DNA from: Phoma sp. XZ068
Lineage: Eukaryota; Ascomycota; Dothideomycetes; Pleosporales; Didymellaceae
Reading direction: 5' to 3'
NCBI GenBank assembly: GCA_004835665.1
Contig: RBKR01000031.1
Span: 1 to 64,000, forward strand
Length of the DNA: 64,000 nucleotides
Positions 21,598 through 30,991 of the stretch are shown piece by piece. Position numbers and translations under genes: made by a program. The notes under the pieces are model-generated. The model was not told the DNA's origin. It saw only the letters and a list, made by a program, of their open reading frames with translations, and did not search any database. The stretch's first letter is position 1. Each line of letters opens with the position of its first letter.

Positions 21598-21740
21598 AGC
21601 AATAATATAAACGTTTATTTTATAGTTAAGATTTATTTTATAGTTAAGATTTATTTTATAGTTAAGATTTATTTTTATAGTTAACGTTAATTTTATAGTT
21701 AACGTTTATTTTATGGTTAACGTTTATATTACAGTTAAAA
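21598..21740. repeat. 19-bp tandem array
   Basis: The unit 'tttattttatagttaaga' or '...aacg' is repeated about seven times with small changes. Nothing else is seen in the trnD-trnS spacer (21478-21783). Confidence 0.8.
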
Positions 21741-21783
21741 GCACTACAAAAAACAACATAGGTAATAGAATAATAGTAAAAAA

Positions 21784-21863
21784 GGAAAAGTTGCTATAGG
21801 TAAGGCGAGATATTTGCTAAATATTGTGTTTAACACCTGGTGGTTCAAATCCACTCTTTTCCG
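21784..21863 (+). tRNA. trnS: tRNA-Ser (GCU)
   Basis: GGAAAAG pairs with CTTTTCC. Anticodon loop TTGCTAA reads GCT. It has a serine-type long variable arm. Confidence 0.92.
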
Positions 21864-22202
21864 AATAGAATAAAAATAATAAATTAACTGTAGAGGGAAA
21901 GGGTGAATATATTAACAACAAATAAATAATTATATATTTATAATGAATAGAGCTTAATTATAATAGATAAATTACTTTAACATTATTCACATAATGTTTT
22001 TTGCATTTAATGTTTATAGTACCTTTATTATAAGATTATTTTTATTATAAGATTATTTTTAGACTATTTTTATTATAAGACTATTTTTATTACTGTTAAA
22101 GATATAATTAGGGTAATTTGATTGTAAACACTCTTTTAGTGAGCAAAAATCTTGTTCAATAGATATGATGTTATTAGTAATAAGAAAAAAAAGTATAGTA
22201 AA
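21864..22202. other. trnS-trnW spacer
   Basis: AT-rich with short repeats of 'attataagattatttt' near 22028-22095. No gene is seen. Confidence 0.5.
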
Positions 22203-22274
22203 AAGAGTATAGTTTAATTGGTAAAATAGGAAGCTTCAAACTTCAAATTTCCAGTTCAAGTCTGGATGCTCTTG
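22203..22274 (+). tRNA. trnW: tRNA-Trp (UCA)
   Basis: AAGAGTA pairs with TGCTCTT. Anticodon loop CTTCAAA reads TCA, so it decodes both UGA and UGG. This confirms the mould-mitochondrial code (translation table 4) used for every reading frame here. Confidence 0.95.
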
Positions 22275-22369
22275 TTATAACACAATGTTCTAAAGTATTT
22301 ATAACATAATGTTTTTTTTCTTTTTATAGTTTTGATGTTTTAACTGTTACATAGTATATATTTACTTAA

Positions 22370-22441
22370 GGTTCCTTAGCTTAATAGGTAAAGCGCATTT
22401 TTGATAAGGATGTGATCGACGTTCAATTCGTTGAGGAATCA
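22370..22441 (+). tRNA. trnI: tRNA-Ile (GAU)
   Basis: GGTTCCT pairs with AGGAATC. Anticodon loop TTGATAA reads GAT. T-arm is CGACG TTCAATT CGTTG. Confidence 0.92.
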
Positions 22442-22507
22442 ATAAGGTGTGTTAATTAAAAATCACTTTTGATAGGTATGTGGTCAACGTTTAACTCGTT
22501 GATCAAT
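22442..22507 (+). pseudogene. partial tandem copy of trnI 3' half
   Basis: The stretch 'cacttttgataggtatgtggtcaacgtttaactcgttgatcaat' repeats the anticodon and T-arm half of the trnI just upstream with several substitutions. The acceptor 5' half is replaced by sequence resembling the next tRNA's start ('aaggtgtgttaa'). A tandem-duplication remnant. Confidence 0.75.
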
Positions 22508-22509
22508 AA

Positions 22510-22580
22510 GGTGCGTTAGTTAAATTGGTATAATAACATGCTACGGACATGTTTTTACAAGTTCGAGTCTTGTACGCACT
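22510..22580 (+). tRNA. trnR: tRNA-Arg (ACG)
   Basis: GGTGCGT pairs with ACGCACT. Anticodon stem-loop ACATG CTACGGA CATGT reads ACG, for CGN codons. Confidence 0.92.
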
Positions 22581-22976
22581 TCTTTTACTGTAAGAATGAA
22601 AACAATAGAAATATTTTTTTTTCTTTTGATTACTACAGGATTGTAACCATTTCTATTGTAAACTATTTTTTTTTATTTTTTTTTTGTATTTTATTTTACC
22701 AGTGTTTTAGTATTAACTTTATTTTTTCGAGGTAATTTCCAATATTGGAGATTACTAGGAAAAAAGCACAAATAGCTATGATGCATTTTTACGACATAGT
22801 TAGCAAAAAAGAATAAAAAACAAAAATTATGCTTTAGATTATTTAAGTATTCAATACATTTTTAGCATTGATTAGATATGTTTCTTTACTAATAAGTTTA
22901 TTTACTAATAAAATCGTTTCAGCATACATTAATTTACTAATTAGTAAATTGTTATTAGACTGCTATAAAATAAAAA
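22581..22976. other. trnR-trnS spacer
   Basis: T-rich then A-rich. Near 22748 a stretch of about 27 bases ('gagattactaggaaaaaagcacaaat') resembles part of the rps3 extension at about 49985-50010; the match is short and may be chance. Small plus-strand frames here have no family resemblance. Confidence 0.45.
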
Positions 22977-23060
22977 GAGAATTGACTGAGTGGTTTAAAG
23001 TGATAAGCTTGAAACTTATTTGGTTGAAAGACCACATCCGTTCGAATCGGATATTCTCTG
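22977..23060 (+). tRNA. trnS: tRNA-Ser (UGA)
   Basis: AGAGAAT pairs with ATTCTCT. Anticodon stem-loop ATAAG CTTGAAA CTTAT reads TGA. It has a long variable arm. Confidence 0.93.
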
Positions 23061-23609
23061 CTTTTTTAAATATAAAAATTATTTTATTTAAATATCACTA
23101 TATTATATGTTATATTTGTATAAACTCTATAAGGGTGTTTTATATAAATAAAAAAAATATATAATTATCTTTTATCTTATAGCTATGCAAAATTCATAGC
23201 TCTATTCTGTACTCTCTACAAATATTATAAGGATTTTGTATCTTATAGCTAAAAGATTTTTGTAAACTTTGTATAATGATGAGATAGATCTTTACAAAAT
23301 CTGTTTAGCTAATATACGTATAAAAATTATAGCTATATTTACTAATCTATTTCTATAAATATTATATAAAGCTATTGTTTGATGTTTATATAGATTTAAT
23401 AAGATAGGAATAAGTACACAATAATACAGAACATAGTATAATAAAAACAATAATACAATACATAGCATAATAAAACACAAAGCGTAATACACTATATAAA
23501 CGTAACACAGTGTATAGCGTAATATATTATATAGTGTAATATATTAACGTAACATAGTATAGGGGGTAATACACTATATAGCGTAATATACTACATAGAA
23601 TACTATAAA
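23061..23609. repeat. AT-rich spacer with short palindromic repeats
   Basis: Between 23420 and 23600 phrases such as 'gtaacatagtata', 'gcgtaatatactac' and 'acactatatagcgtaatata' recur many times in both orientations. No gene is seen. Confidence 0.6.
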
Positions 23610-23682
23610 CGGGTTAGAGCCGGGTTGGTTAGGCGCCTCATTTGGGTTGAGGAATAGTTATGTTCGAGTCATAATAACCCGA
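23610..23682 (+). tRNA. trnP: tRNA-Pro (UGG)
   Basis: CGGGTTA pairs with TAACCCG. Anticodon stem-loop CCTCA TTTGGGT TGAGG reads TGG. Confidence 0.94.
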
Positions 23683-23839
23683 AATAGGAATCGGAATCAT
23701 TGTATATAAAAATAAATAGTAATGTATTTGATATGTAATGTATTATTTCATAATCTTACTAGCTTTATATTATATATTTTATAGTATAAAAAGTAATTTT
23801 ATGGCAAGTATATAAAGAGACTATTATGGAAAAAAAAGC

Positions 23840-26800
23840 TGTATATTAAACCATTAGTACCATAAAAAGGATGGAGTAATATCCATATAGAAGGGAAAAT
23901 GGTAGAAAATTTTCTATAAAAAAAAACGAAGTGAATTGAAGTATCTTAGTAGCTTCAGGAAAATAAATCAAACGAGATTCTATTAGTAGTGTGAATGAAA
24001 ATAGATAAAGGCTTAAAGTAAAATGGATACATCTGTTTGAATATAGGGGAACCTTCCTCTAAGCCTTAATATAGTATACAAGAAATAGAGAAAAGTACTG
24101 TGAAGGAAAATTTGTAAATAGTAGTCTTATAAGCAGCTCGAGCTAAGTTTAATAAACATATAAGAGCGTACCTTTTGTATAATGGGTCAGCAAGTTTTAG
24201 TTAGATGCAAGCAACTAATGATTGTTATAAAAAACAATCAATTTGCCTAGATAATCCAATTATTAAGTAATGAAATAGTATCTAATTAGAGACCCGAAGA
24301 GTAGTGATCTTACCATGGTCAGGCTTATAAAAGGCCGGATGGGTTATCGTTGTAAAGATATCCAAAGAACTGTGGTAAGTTAGTGAAAGACAATCCTGAC
24401 TACTATAGCTGGTTTTCCGCGAAACATATGTAAGTATGTAGTTTAAATTACATCATAGCAGGTACAGAACTGTAATCTCGGACAATTTGTGCATTACCAT
24501 TCCTAAAGGGTAAAATTATCCTCTACAGAATGGTAATGCCTTGTGCATATGGGGGGGTCGTGAAGACTCTATTCGCGAGTATTTGCTCTCGGAAGGGCAA
24601 TGATGAATGTTGAACTATCAGACATTTAACGATAAGGTTGTGTGTCAAAAGGGAAACAGCCCAGAACAAGTGTTTAAGGTTCCAAAGTTTTTGTTAAGTG
24701 AAAGTAAGGAAGTATTTAAACAATACAACCAGGAAATAGGCTTAGAAGCGGCCATTTTTTAAAGACCTCGTAACAGAGCACTGGTTCAAAAGGTTAGTAA
24801 AATAACCTATTTAGTTAAAAGCGCCGAAGATATAACGGATCTAAACAAAACACCGACACCTTGTCCATAAAAATACTAGGTTGCCTTTGTTATAACAAGC
24901 TTCGCCGTATTCACAAAACCCGAAAGTGAGTGGTACGGGCTGTTTTTATATACAAAAGGTAATTCTATGTACTATACGTAAACACTAGTTGCGTGTTATT
25001 TATGGGGTAGCGGAACATTGGGTAAATAGGATTAGAAACAAAGGATTAGAAACAAAGGTCCAGAAGTAGTTGCACCACAAAGCACTACCATTAGTAAATA
25101 ATAGGTAGGAAAAGGGGAAGCACACAAGTTTCAAGATAACTACAACGTAGTTTGATCGCTAAATAGCGCTAATCCAGTATATCCCAAGCGAGAATGCTGA
25201 CACGAGTAACGAAAAAGAGGATGCCGAATAGGACCTCTCGCCTTAAGCTTATGGAAAAGTGATTCGGTCTCTAAATTTAACCTAAAGGATAAAATGATGA
25301 GAAGATTAGATGTGACAACATAAATAAAGAGTAAAATGTTCTGGAAAAGCATAAAATCTGAATAAGGGAAAAACGGGTAATAACCGAAAAAAACTAAGGG
25401 AAAAGCTAATAAGAAAAATTTTCCTTAAAATTTGTAATAAAAAACCGTACCTAAAAACTACCACAAGTAAGCTAGTAGAGAATACGAAGGCGTTTGAGCT
25501 AACAATCATTAAGGAACTCGGCAAATTGACACCGTAACTGAGGGAAAAGGTGTGCCATTCCTACTGAGTAATATCAGTTTAGGAAGAGGAGACATAAAAT
25601 GGTGTTGCACGACTGTTTAATTAAAACACAGCACTTTGCGTAAGATGTAAATCAATGTATAGAGTGCGCTATCTGCCCAATGATGGCTGGTTAACGGATT
25701 TACTTAAATGACTAATATAGTTTAGGTTTTGAAGGAACCCCCATTGAATGGCGGCCTTATCTATAAGGGTCCTAAGGTAGCGAAATACCTTGGCATTTAA
25801 ATGATGTCGCGCATGAATGATCTCACGATGCAACAGCTGTCTCAATGATTGGCTCAGTGAAACTGGAATGGCAGTGAAGATACTGCCTATCTCTAGATAG
25901 ACGAGAAGACCCCATGCAGCTTTACTGTTACTAGTTATAGGGTATAATGTAACAGGTTTTAGAGAATAAGGTAGTTGCTACGACAAAATTGAAACACCTT
26001 TACTCTGGTTGTTATATCAGTAGAATAGGTTACAGATTTGTAACTGACGTCTGAATGTAATCCACAAAAGGAGAAGGATCTAGTGATCCCTCTCAGGAGA
26101 CAATGGCTAGCAGATGGTTTATGCGGGGCACAGATCCCATAAAGAGTACCTGGGAGTATCCAAATTTATTTTTGTAATATGCTATACGCAAATTATATAA
26201 AGCTTTTATTAACGAATTGCTTTATATGGTTTAATTTTTTTTTTGAATTACTATATGTAGTTTGTTATTTTTTATATTTACTTTTATTAAGGTTATATTT
26301 ACAAAACCGTTACGTGAGTGGTATAGGTTAATAAAAGTATCTATAACCAATTCAGTTATATTTCTATTTAAGTTAGAACTAAACAATTTAATATAAGTAA
26401 GATTTTACCTATGTGGAAAATAGGTGTATAGATAATAGTAAGTGTTACTGTTATTTGTTATTTTTCTTTAAAAAAGAAAAATGATATTGATATATACTTC
26501 CAAAGTTTAATGGCTTAATCTTGCTTTACTGTTTGACATACACGTCTATCAGTTGCGTAAGCAGGGCATAAAGACCGCAAGACGCAGTAAGGAAAGGTCT
26601 TGTATTATTGAAAAAGCTACGCTGGGGATAACAGGCTAATTGCGCAAGAGAGTACAAATTGAGTGCGCAGTTTGGCACCTCGATGTCGGCTTAGCTCATC
26701 CACATGAATGCAGGAATCATGAAGGGTACGACTGTTCGTCGATTAAAGAGCTACACGAGCTGGGTTAAATACGTCGTGAGACAGTATGGTTTCTATCTTC

Positions 26801-27290
26801 TAGAGGAAATTAGAGTAAAATAAGGATAGCCCCTTCGTACGAAAGGAGTTGGGTATGGTAACCTATGGTTTACCTGTTGTTTATACGCTTAATATTAACC
26901 TGATAAAATTACGGTGAGAATAGGTGCTCTTTGCTAAGTAGATTGGAAATCTACGGAACAAGGAGAGTAATAGAAATGAGATGTATTCATTTCCTATGGG
27001 AACTAGATATGGTAATACTTTTATACTCAAGTATTTATGAATAGTATAGGCACGGCAGGAAAGCTATGTTAGTTAAGATAAGTGCTGAATGCATTTAGGC
27101 ACGAAGCTTACCTTAGGATACTCTTAGAAACGTAGTATAACATTACGAATCCACATCTACTTATCCTTAAGGTTAGTAAATTAGTTTAACAACTAAGGCT
27201 AATCTAGGATAGGAGAGGGGATAATAGGCTTTGGCTGAAAGGGCTTTGATGTTCTTAGGTATAAAGTACTAATTTTCTATAACTAGATAG
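23840..27290 (+). rRNA. rnl: large-subunit ribosomal RNA
   Basis: Landmarks include 'gacgagaagaccccatgcagc' near 25901, 'gctggggataacaggctaatt' near 26620, 'cgatgtcggcttagctcatc' near 26681 and the sarcin-ricin-type loop 'tacgaaaggagttgggta' near 26839. Length is about 3.45 kb; the ends are estimates. No intron with a group I core or reading frame is found, so rps3, which often lies in an rnl intron in filamentous ascomycetes, is elsewhere here. An AT-rich stretch at 26160-26510 in domain V is a variable insertion; it contains 'aaaaccgttacgtgagtgg', which echoes a motif at 24915 in the same gene. Confidence 0.95.
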
Positions 27291-27351
27291 AATAGCTATC
27301 TGGTTATTTTTTTAACTAAATAACATATTTATCATTAACAATACATTAGTT

Positions 27352-27424
27352 AGCCTGGTTTGCATAATAGTAATGCACCCGTTTTGTAATCGGAAGATAT
27401 GAGTGCAATTCTCGTACCGGGCTA
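27352..27424 (+). tRNA. trnT: tRNA-Thr (UGU)
   Basis: AGCCTGG pairs with CCGGGCT. Anticodon loop TTTGTAA reads TGT. Confidence 0.9.
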
Positions 27425-27445
27425 TCTAGATTCCTTTAAAATAAA

Positions 27446-27516
27446 CGCGGATTGATGTAATAGTAACATATTTGGCTCATGACCAGAATATAGAGGTGCA
27501 ATTCCTTTGTCCGCAT
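27446..27516 (+). tRNA. trnfM: initiator tRNA-Met (CAU)
   Basis: The acceptor CGCGGAT/GTCCGCA keeps the C1-A72 mismatch that marks bacterial-type initiator tRNAs. Anticodon stem-loop TTTGG CTCATGA CCAGA reads CAT. Confidence 0.9.
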
Positions 27517-27626
27517 CTACTTTTTCGATCGTTTCAATTAGGAGAAATAATAAAAAACAAAATAAAAAACAAAGAAAACAAAAAAACAAAAACAAACAAA
27601 ACAAATAAAACAAAAACAAACAAAAC
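27517..27626. repeat. A-rich low-complexity run
   Basis: Dominated by 'aaaaacaaacaaaac' units, similar to 28738-28860. The minus-strand frame over it is a low-complexity artefact. Confidence 0.8.
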
Positions 27627-27699
27627 AAGGCTATAGCTTAATAGGTAAAGCAAGCTGCTCATAATAGCTCAGATGAGTGTTCAAATCATTCTGGCCTTA
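27627..27699 (+). tRNA. trnM: tRNA-Met (CAU), second
   Basis: AAGGCTA pairs with TGGCCTT. Anticodon loop CTCATAA reads CAT. Confidence 0.9.
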
Positions 27700-28143
27700 T
27701 AGTAAGGACAAAAGGGGTAACTACTAAATTTAGAGTTCATCTAGATTTTAAGTACAGCTAACAAATTACCTCAAGATAGAATTAGAAGATGTCTAAGCAC
27801 ACCTTCTAACCACTATAGAATATATGCCCTTTGCTAATAAAATACTGTCTTAGTTAGGTTAAGGCTGACCCTCCTCTCTCTCAACTCCCCCCCCCAAAAA
27901 AAAAAGGATCCGTAGGGTGAATAGGGGGGAATAGTGGGCATATTACTTTATTCTTATGGATACTAATTCATTCTGATGGATGCTATTTCATTTTTAAGTT
28001 TTACAAGATTTTGTAAAAAAAAAATTACTTTTTTAGTTATAAACTTAACGTATTACCCTTTGTCTATAATTTGTTTAAAGATAATTATCACTATTTAAAG
28101 CAATAGCAATAATCTACTATTGTAAGCTTTACATGAATTCTAA
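27700..28143. other. trnM-trnE spacer
   Basis: Contains a C8/A11 run near 27888-27905 and a short repeat of 'ttattctgatggat' near 27948-27985. No gene is seen. Confidence 0.5.
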
Positions 28144-28216
28144 GGCCCAATAGTCAAGTGGTTAAGACGTAACATTTTCACTGTTAAACGCGCGGGTTCG
28201 AACCCCGCTTGGGTCT
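28144..28216 (+). tRNA. trnE: tRNA-Glu (UUC)
   Basis: GGCCCAA pairs with TTGGGTC. Anticodon stem-loop TAACA TTTTCAC TGTTA reads TTC. Confidence 0.94.
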
Positions 28217-28239
28217 AAGAGCTATTTCTATTAGCTTAA

Positions 28240-28311
28240 GGGGATATAGTTTAATTGGTAAAACTGCGATTTTGCATATCGTTATTTTAGGATCGAGTCC
28301 TAATATCTCCA
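28240..28311 (+). tRNA. trnA: tRNA-Ala (UGC)
   Basis: GGGGATA pairs with TATCTCC. Anticodon stem-loop GCGAT TTTGCAT ATCGT reads TGC. Confidence 0.92.
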
Positions 28312-28572
28312 ATGTTAACATTAAATCTCAAATTATTAATTTACCATCTTTTTTTAGCTAGAAAACTAAAGAATTTAAGACTGTTTATTGGACCTAGTTT
28401 ATATTTACCTGTAAAAACGTTACACCTTTAAATAGTAAAAGAAAAAACTTTTAATGCACAAGCTGCTAGTTTCTTTATTACTTAGTGAACTATTCGTAAA
28501 TATAAAGACTATTGTTTTTAATAATTAGATGAACTACACTAGTTGTGTATGAATAAGGGTAATGAGAGAAAA

Positions 28573-28645
28573 GCCCAGGTAGCTCAATTGGTAGAGCGAA
28601 ACTTTGAAGGTGTTTAGGTTATAAGTTCAAATCTTATCTTGGGCA
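28573..28645 (+). tRNA. trnF: tRNA-Phe (GAA)
   Basis: GCCCAGG pairs with CTTGGGC. Anticodon loop TTGAAGG reads GAA, with a mismatch at the base of the loop. Confidence 0.88.
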
Positions 28646-28867
28646 ATTTACTACTTTTTAATGAAAATGTAAGAAATAAATTTTTTAAAGAATAAAACTT
28701 TTTTATACTATTTATTAGTTACGAGTTACTTTATTTTTGTTTAAAAAAAACAAGAAAAGAAAAAAAAAACAAAAGAAAAAAAAATAAAAACAAAGAAAAC
28801 AAAATAAAAAACAAACAAAACAAAAACAAAAAAAAGAAAAGAAAAGAAAAAAAAACAAGTTTTTAAA

Positions 28868-28966
28868 CGTAGACGAAACAATAAAATGCCTTATTTGGCA
28901 AACAATGTTTACACAAATAGAGCTGAATTACAACATTATAGTAAACTTCTTATAATATACGCACAA
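28868..28966 (+). pseudogene. rps3 fragment
   Basis: About 99 bases from 'cgtagacgaaacaataaaa' match the N-terminal RPS3 coding region at about 51360-51470 with indels and substitutions. The translation NRAELQHYSKL echoes the gene's SRAELQHTNSKL. It sits in the trnF-trnL spacer, behind an A-rich run (28738-28860), on the opposite strand to the real gene. Confidence 0.85.
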
Positions 28967-28971
28967 TAAAA

Positions 28972-29053
28972 ATGGGTATGCTGAAATTGGTAGACAGGTC
29001 CCGCTTAGGACGGGGTGAAATAATTCATATAAGTTCGAGTCTTATTACCCATA
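28972..29053 (+). tRNA. trnL: tRNA-Leu (UAG)
   Basis: ATGGGTA pairs with TACCCAT. Anticodon stem-loop TCCCG CTTAGGA CGGGG reads TAG. It has a long variable arm. Confidence 0.93.
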
Positions 29054-29122
29054 AAAATTACAGTGATATAGTATATTGATTAGAACATATGCTTACTAGT
29101 TAAATATGCTTATAATTATTAA

Positions 29123-29194
29123 TATGTAGTAGACTAATGGTAAGTCATAAATTTTTGGTATTTACTTATGGGTGTTCGAATCACCCCTACATAG
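29123..29194 (+). tRNA. trnQ: tRNA-Gln (UUG)
   Basis: TATGTAG pairs with CTACATA. Anticodon loop TTTTGGT reads TTG. Confidence 0.92.
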
Positions 29195-29198
29195 AAAA

Positions 29199-29273
29199 GG
29201 TGGATGTAGTTCAATTGGCAGAACAACTGTATGTGGAACAGTAAGTTCCCTGTTCGATCCAGGGTATCCTCCC
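29199..29273 (+). tRNA. trnH: tRNA-His (GUG)
   Basis: Anticodon stem-loop ACTGT ATGTGGA ACAGT reads GTG. An eight-base acceptor, GGTGGATG with TATCCTCC, fits the extra G at position -1 opposite C73 that marks tRNA-His. Confidence 0.92.
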
Positions 29274-29947
29274 AGTATACTTTGTATAACTACAACTATT
29301 TTGGTTAAAACTGGTTTTTCTCTATTTATTGTATAGTATATAATTATTATTTTGAATAAAACCGTATATTTTATAACTATTTCGAATAAAACCGTATATT
29401 TTATAAATATTCATTGTATATTTTACTAGAATTCTTTTTGCTTAAAATGTTTTTTTCCAGAATTAGCTGTATATTTTATAACTATACTTTTTTTATAAAA
29501 CTATTTATACACTAAAATAGCTTTATGTAATACATTTATTAGCATATAGGCTTTAAAGCTATTATAGGTAAGATAGACTTTATATTTAGCTATAAATAAA
29601 CTATACTTTTTATGTATAAAAAAGTTAAAGTTTGTCTTTATAAATAAGGTATAATTTATATTTAGCTGTAAGTAAAATAGAGTATACCTTTGCTATAAAA
29701 TTTGTATTTTTTTTTTCATTAGAAGTAGATTAGATATTTTATTTTATAAATAGCGTTTGTTTAACCAAAATAGGTACTTTTTATTCTATATAAATAACCT
29801 TGTTTAACCTAAAGTTATATTTTCTACTTTATAACCTTGTTTAACCTAAAATTAGACCTTTATACTTTATAGATAACCGTATATGATCCACTAAAGGTAA
29901 ACTAGATAATGACGAGACTACACTTTTAACTGACAAACAAATAATAA
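29274..29947. repeat. AT-rich spacer with degenerate repeats
   Basis: The phrase 'gaataaaaccgtatattttata' occurs twice (29354, 29383), and 'accttgtttaacctaaa' occurs twice (29802, 29838) among other drifting repeats. No gene is seen. Confidence 0.6.
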
Positions 29948-30019
29948 GCCAGGATAGTTCAATTGGTAGAACATTAATTTCATGCATTAATAGTGGGAAT
30001 TCAAATTTCTCTCCTGGCT
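29948..30019 (+). tRNA. trnM: tRNA-Met (CAU), third
   Basis: GCCAGGA pairs with TCCTGGC. Anticodon stem-loop TTAAT TTCATGC ATTAA reads CAT. Three CAT tRNAs are usual in filamentous ascomycete mitochondria. One could in principle be a lysidine-modified tRNA-Ile, but I cannot tell from sequence. Confidence 0.88.
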
Positions 30020-30129
30020 ATAGGAAATTTATTTTTAACATATTCTAACGATTTATAGTTTTGTAAACTACAGATTAAAAAGTCATTCCTTAAATTTTTA
30101 CATATTATTGTTAAACTTGTGATACAAAT

Positions 30130-30365
30130 GTAAATCTTACATCTATTATAATTAGTGTTAAGATGATCATAGGAAAGTCCGGTGATTAATATATAGCTTT
30201 CTAGTGAGGCACAAGCTTAGGTAATGCACAGAAAATTTAACAATAAAAACTTTTAGTGTTTTATTAACATTATGGAATAAAAAGCCTTGATTAATCTTTA
30301 TTTTAGTTAAATATTACACACAGGATCCGGCTTACTTGTATCCAAGTAATATATATGTAGATATA
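30130..30365 (+). ncRNA. rnpB: mitochondrial RNase P RNA
   Basis: The two most conserved blocks of RNase P RNA are present in order: 'ataggaaagtccggtg' (conserved region I, at 30170-30185) and 'acaggatccggcttac' (conserved region V, at about 30319-30335). Between them, 'gcacagaaaatttaa' (near 30226) resembles the internal 'acagaaa' block. I and V would pair to form helix P4. Both ends are approximate. In mitochondria this RNA trims tRNA 5' leaders. It lies between the last tRNA of the cluster and nad4, a plausible place for a processed transcript. Confidence 0.85.
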
Positions 30366-30991
30366 TTCATCAAAGAATGTTTTCGTTTAATCTTAATGAT
30401 TTCACTAGGTTTATACTAGAAACCTAAATCTAACGGTATAAACTTACAACATATTATATAGATGCTTATATGAGTAAATATTTAATTTTTCTATAGGCTA
30501 TGCCTTACATTGTTTTTTTTTATAACGTAAAACCCTTTTTGTATAGGGTATATTATATACTCAATATAACTAAGTTAATTTATTTTTCTTTTGTTACTAA
30601 GATTTTTTTATTACTAAAATCTTTTAGATTAAAAACACTAATAGTTTATTAGTGAAATTGTTATACATTAGATAAAAACTAGCGATTATATCGTTAGTTG
30701 GTTTATTAGTAATTTTTATGCTAATTACTTTTTTTTTACATTTTTCGTAAACTTAATTTTTTTTTCATTATGGTTTAAAATAATAACTTTATAAAAAATG
30801 ATAGAAGACCTAAGGAAAAATGTGTATTTCATAAGAACTTTTATAAAAAATAGTAACAGGTTAAACACACAATCCTTTCAGGTCTAATCTACCATTTATT
30901 ACCATACTATACCTATGGTGTTTGTAAAAAGTATAAATGATACATTGTCATTTAATACGAATTAGAGGTATTTATTTATTTTGTTTTATAA
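30366..30991. other. rnpB-nad4 spacer
   Basis: AT-rich; no gene, pseudogene or clear repeat is recognised. Confidence 0.5.

Noticed and set aside
21598..21740. Regular short direct repeats suggesting a CRISPR array
   Set aside because: The 19-bp AT units abut each other with no unique spacers and lie in a mitochondrial genome; a simple tandem repeat.
25140..25524. Minus-strand frames of about 70 codons
   Set aside because: They lie inside rnl, opposite strand, with no family resemblance.
26157..26525. A possible rnl intron carrying rps3
   Set aside because: The insertion is only about 350 bases, shows no group I core or coding sequence, and rps3 is found intact elsewhere.
27422..27628. Minus-strand frame rich in Phe, Leu and Cys
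   Set aside because: It is a translation of an A-rich low-complexity run and overlaps trnfM.
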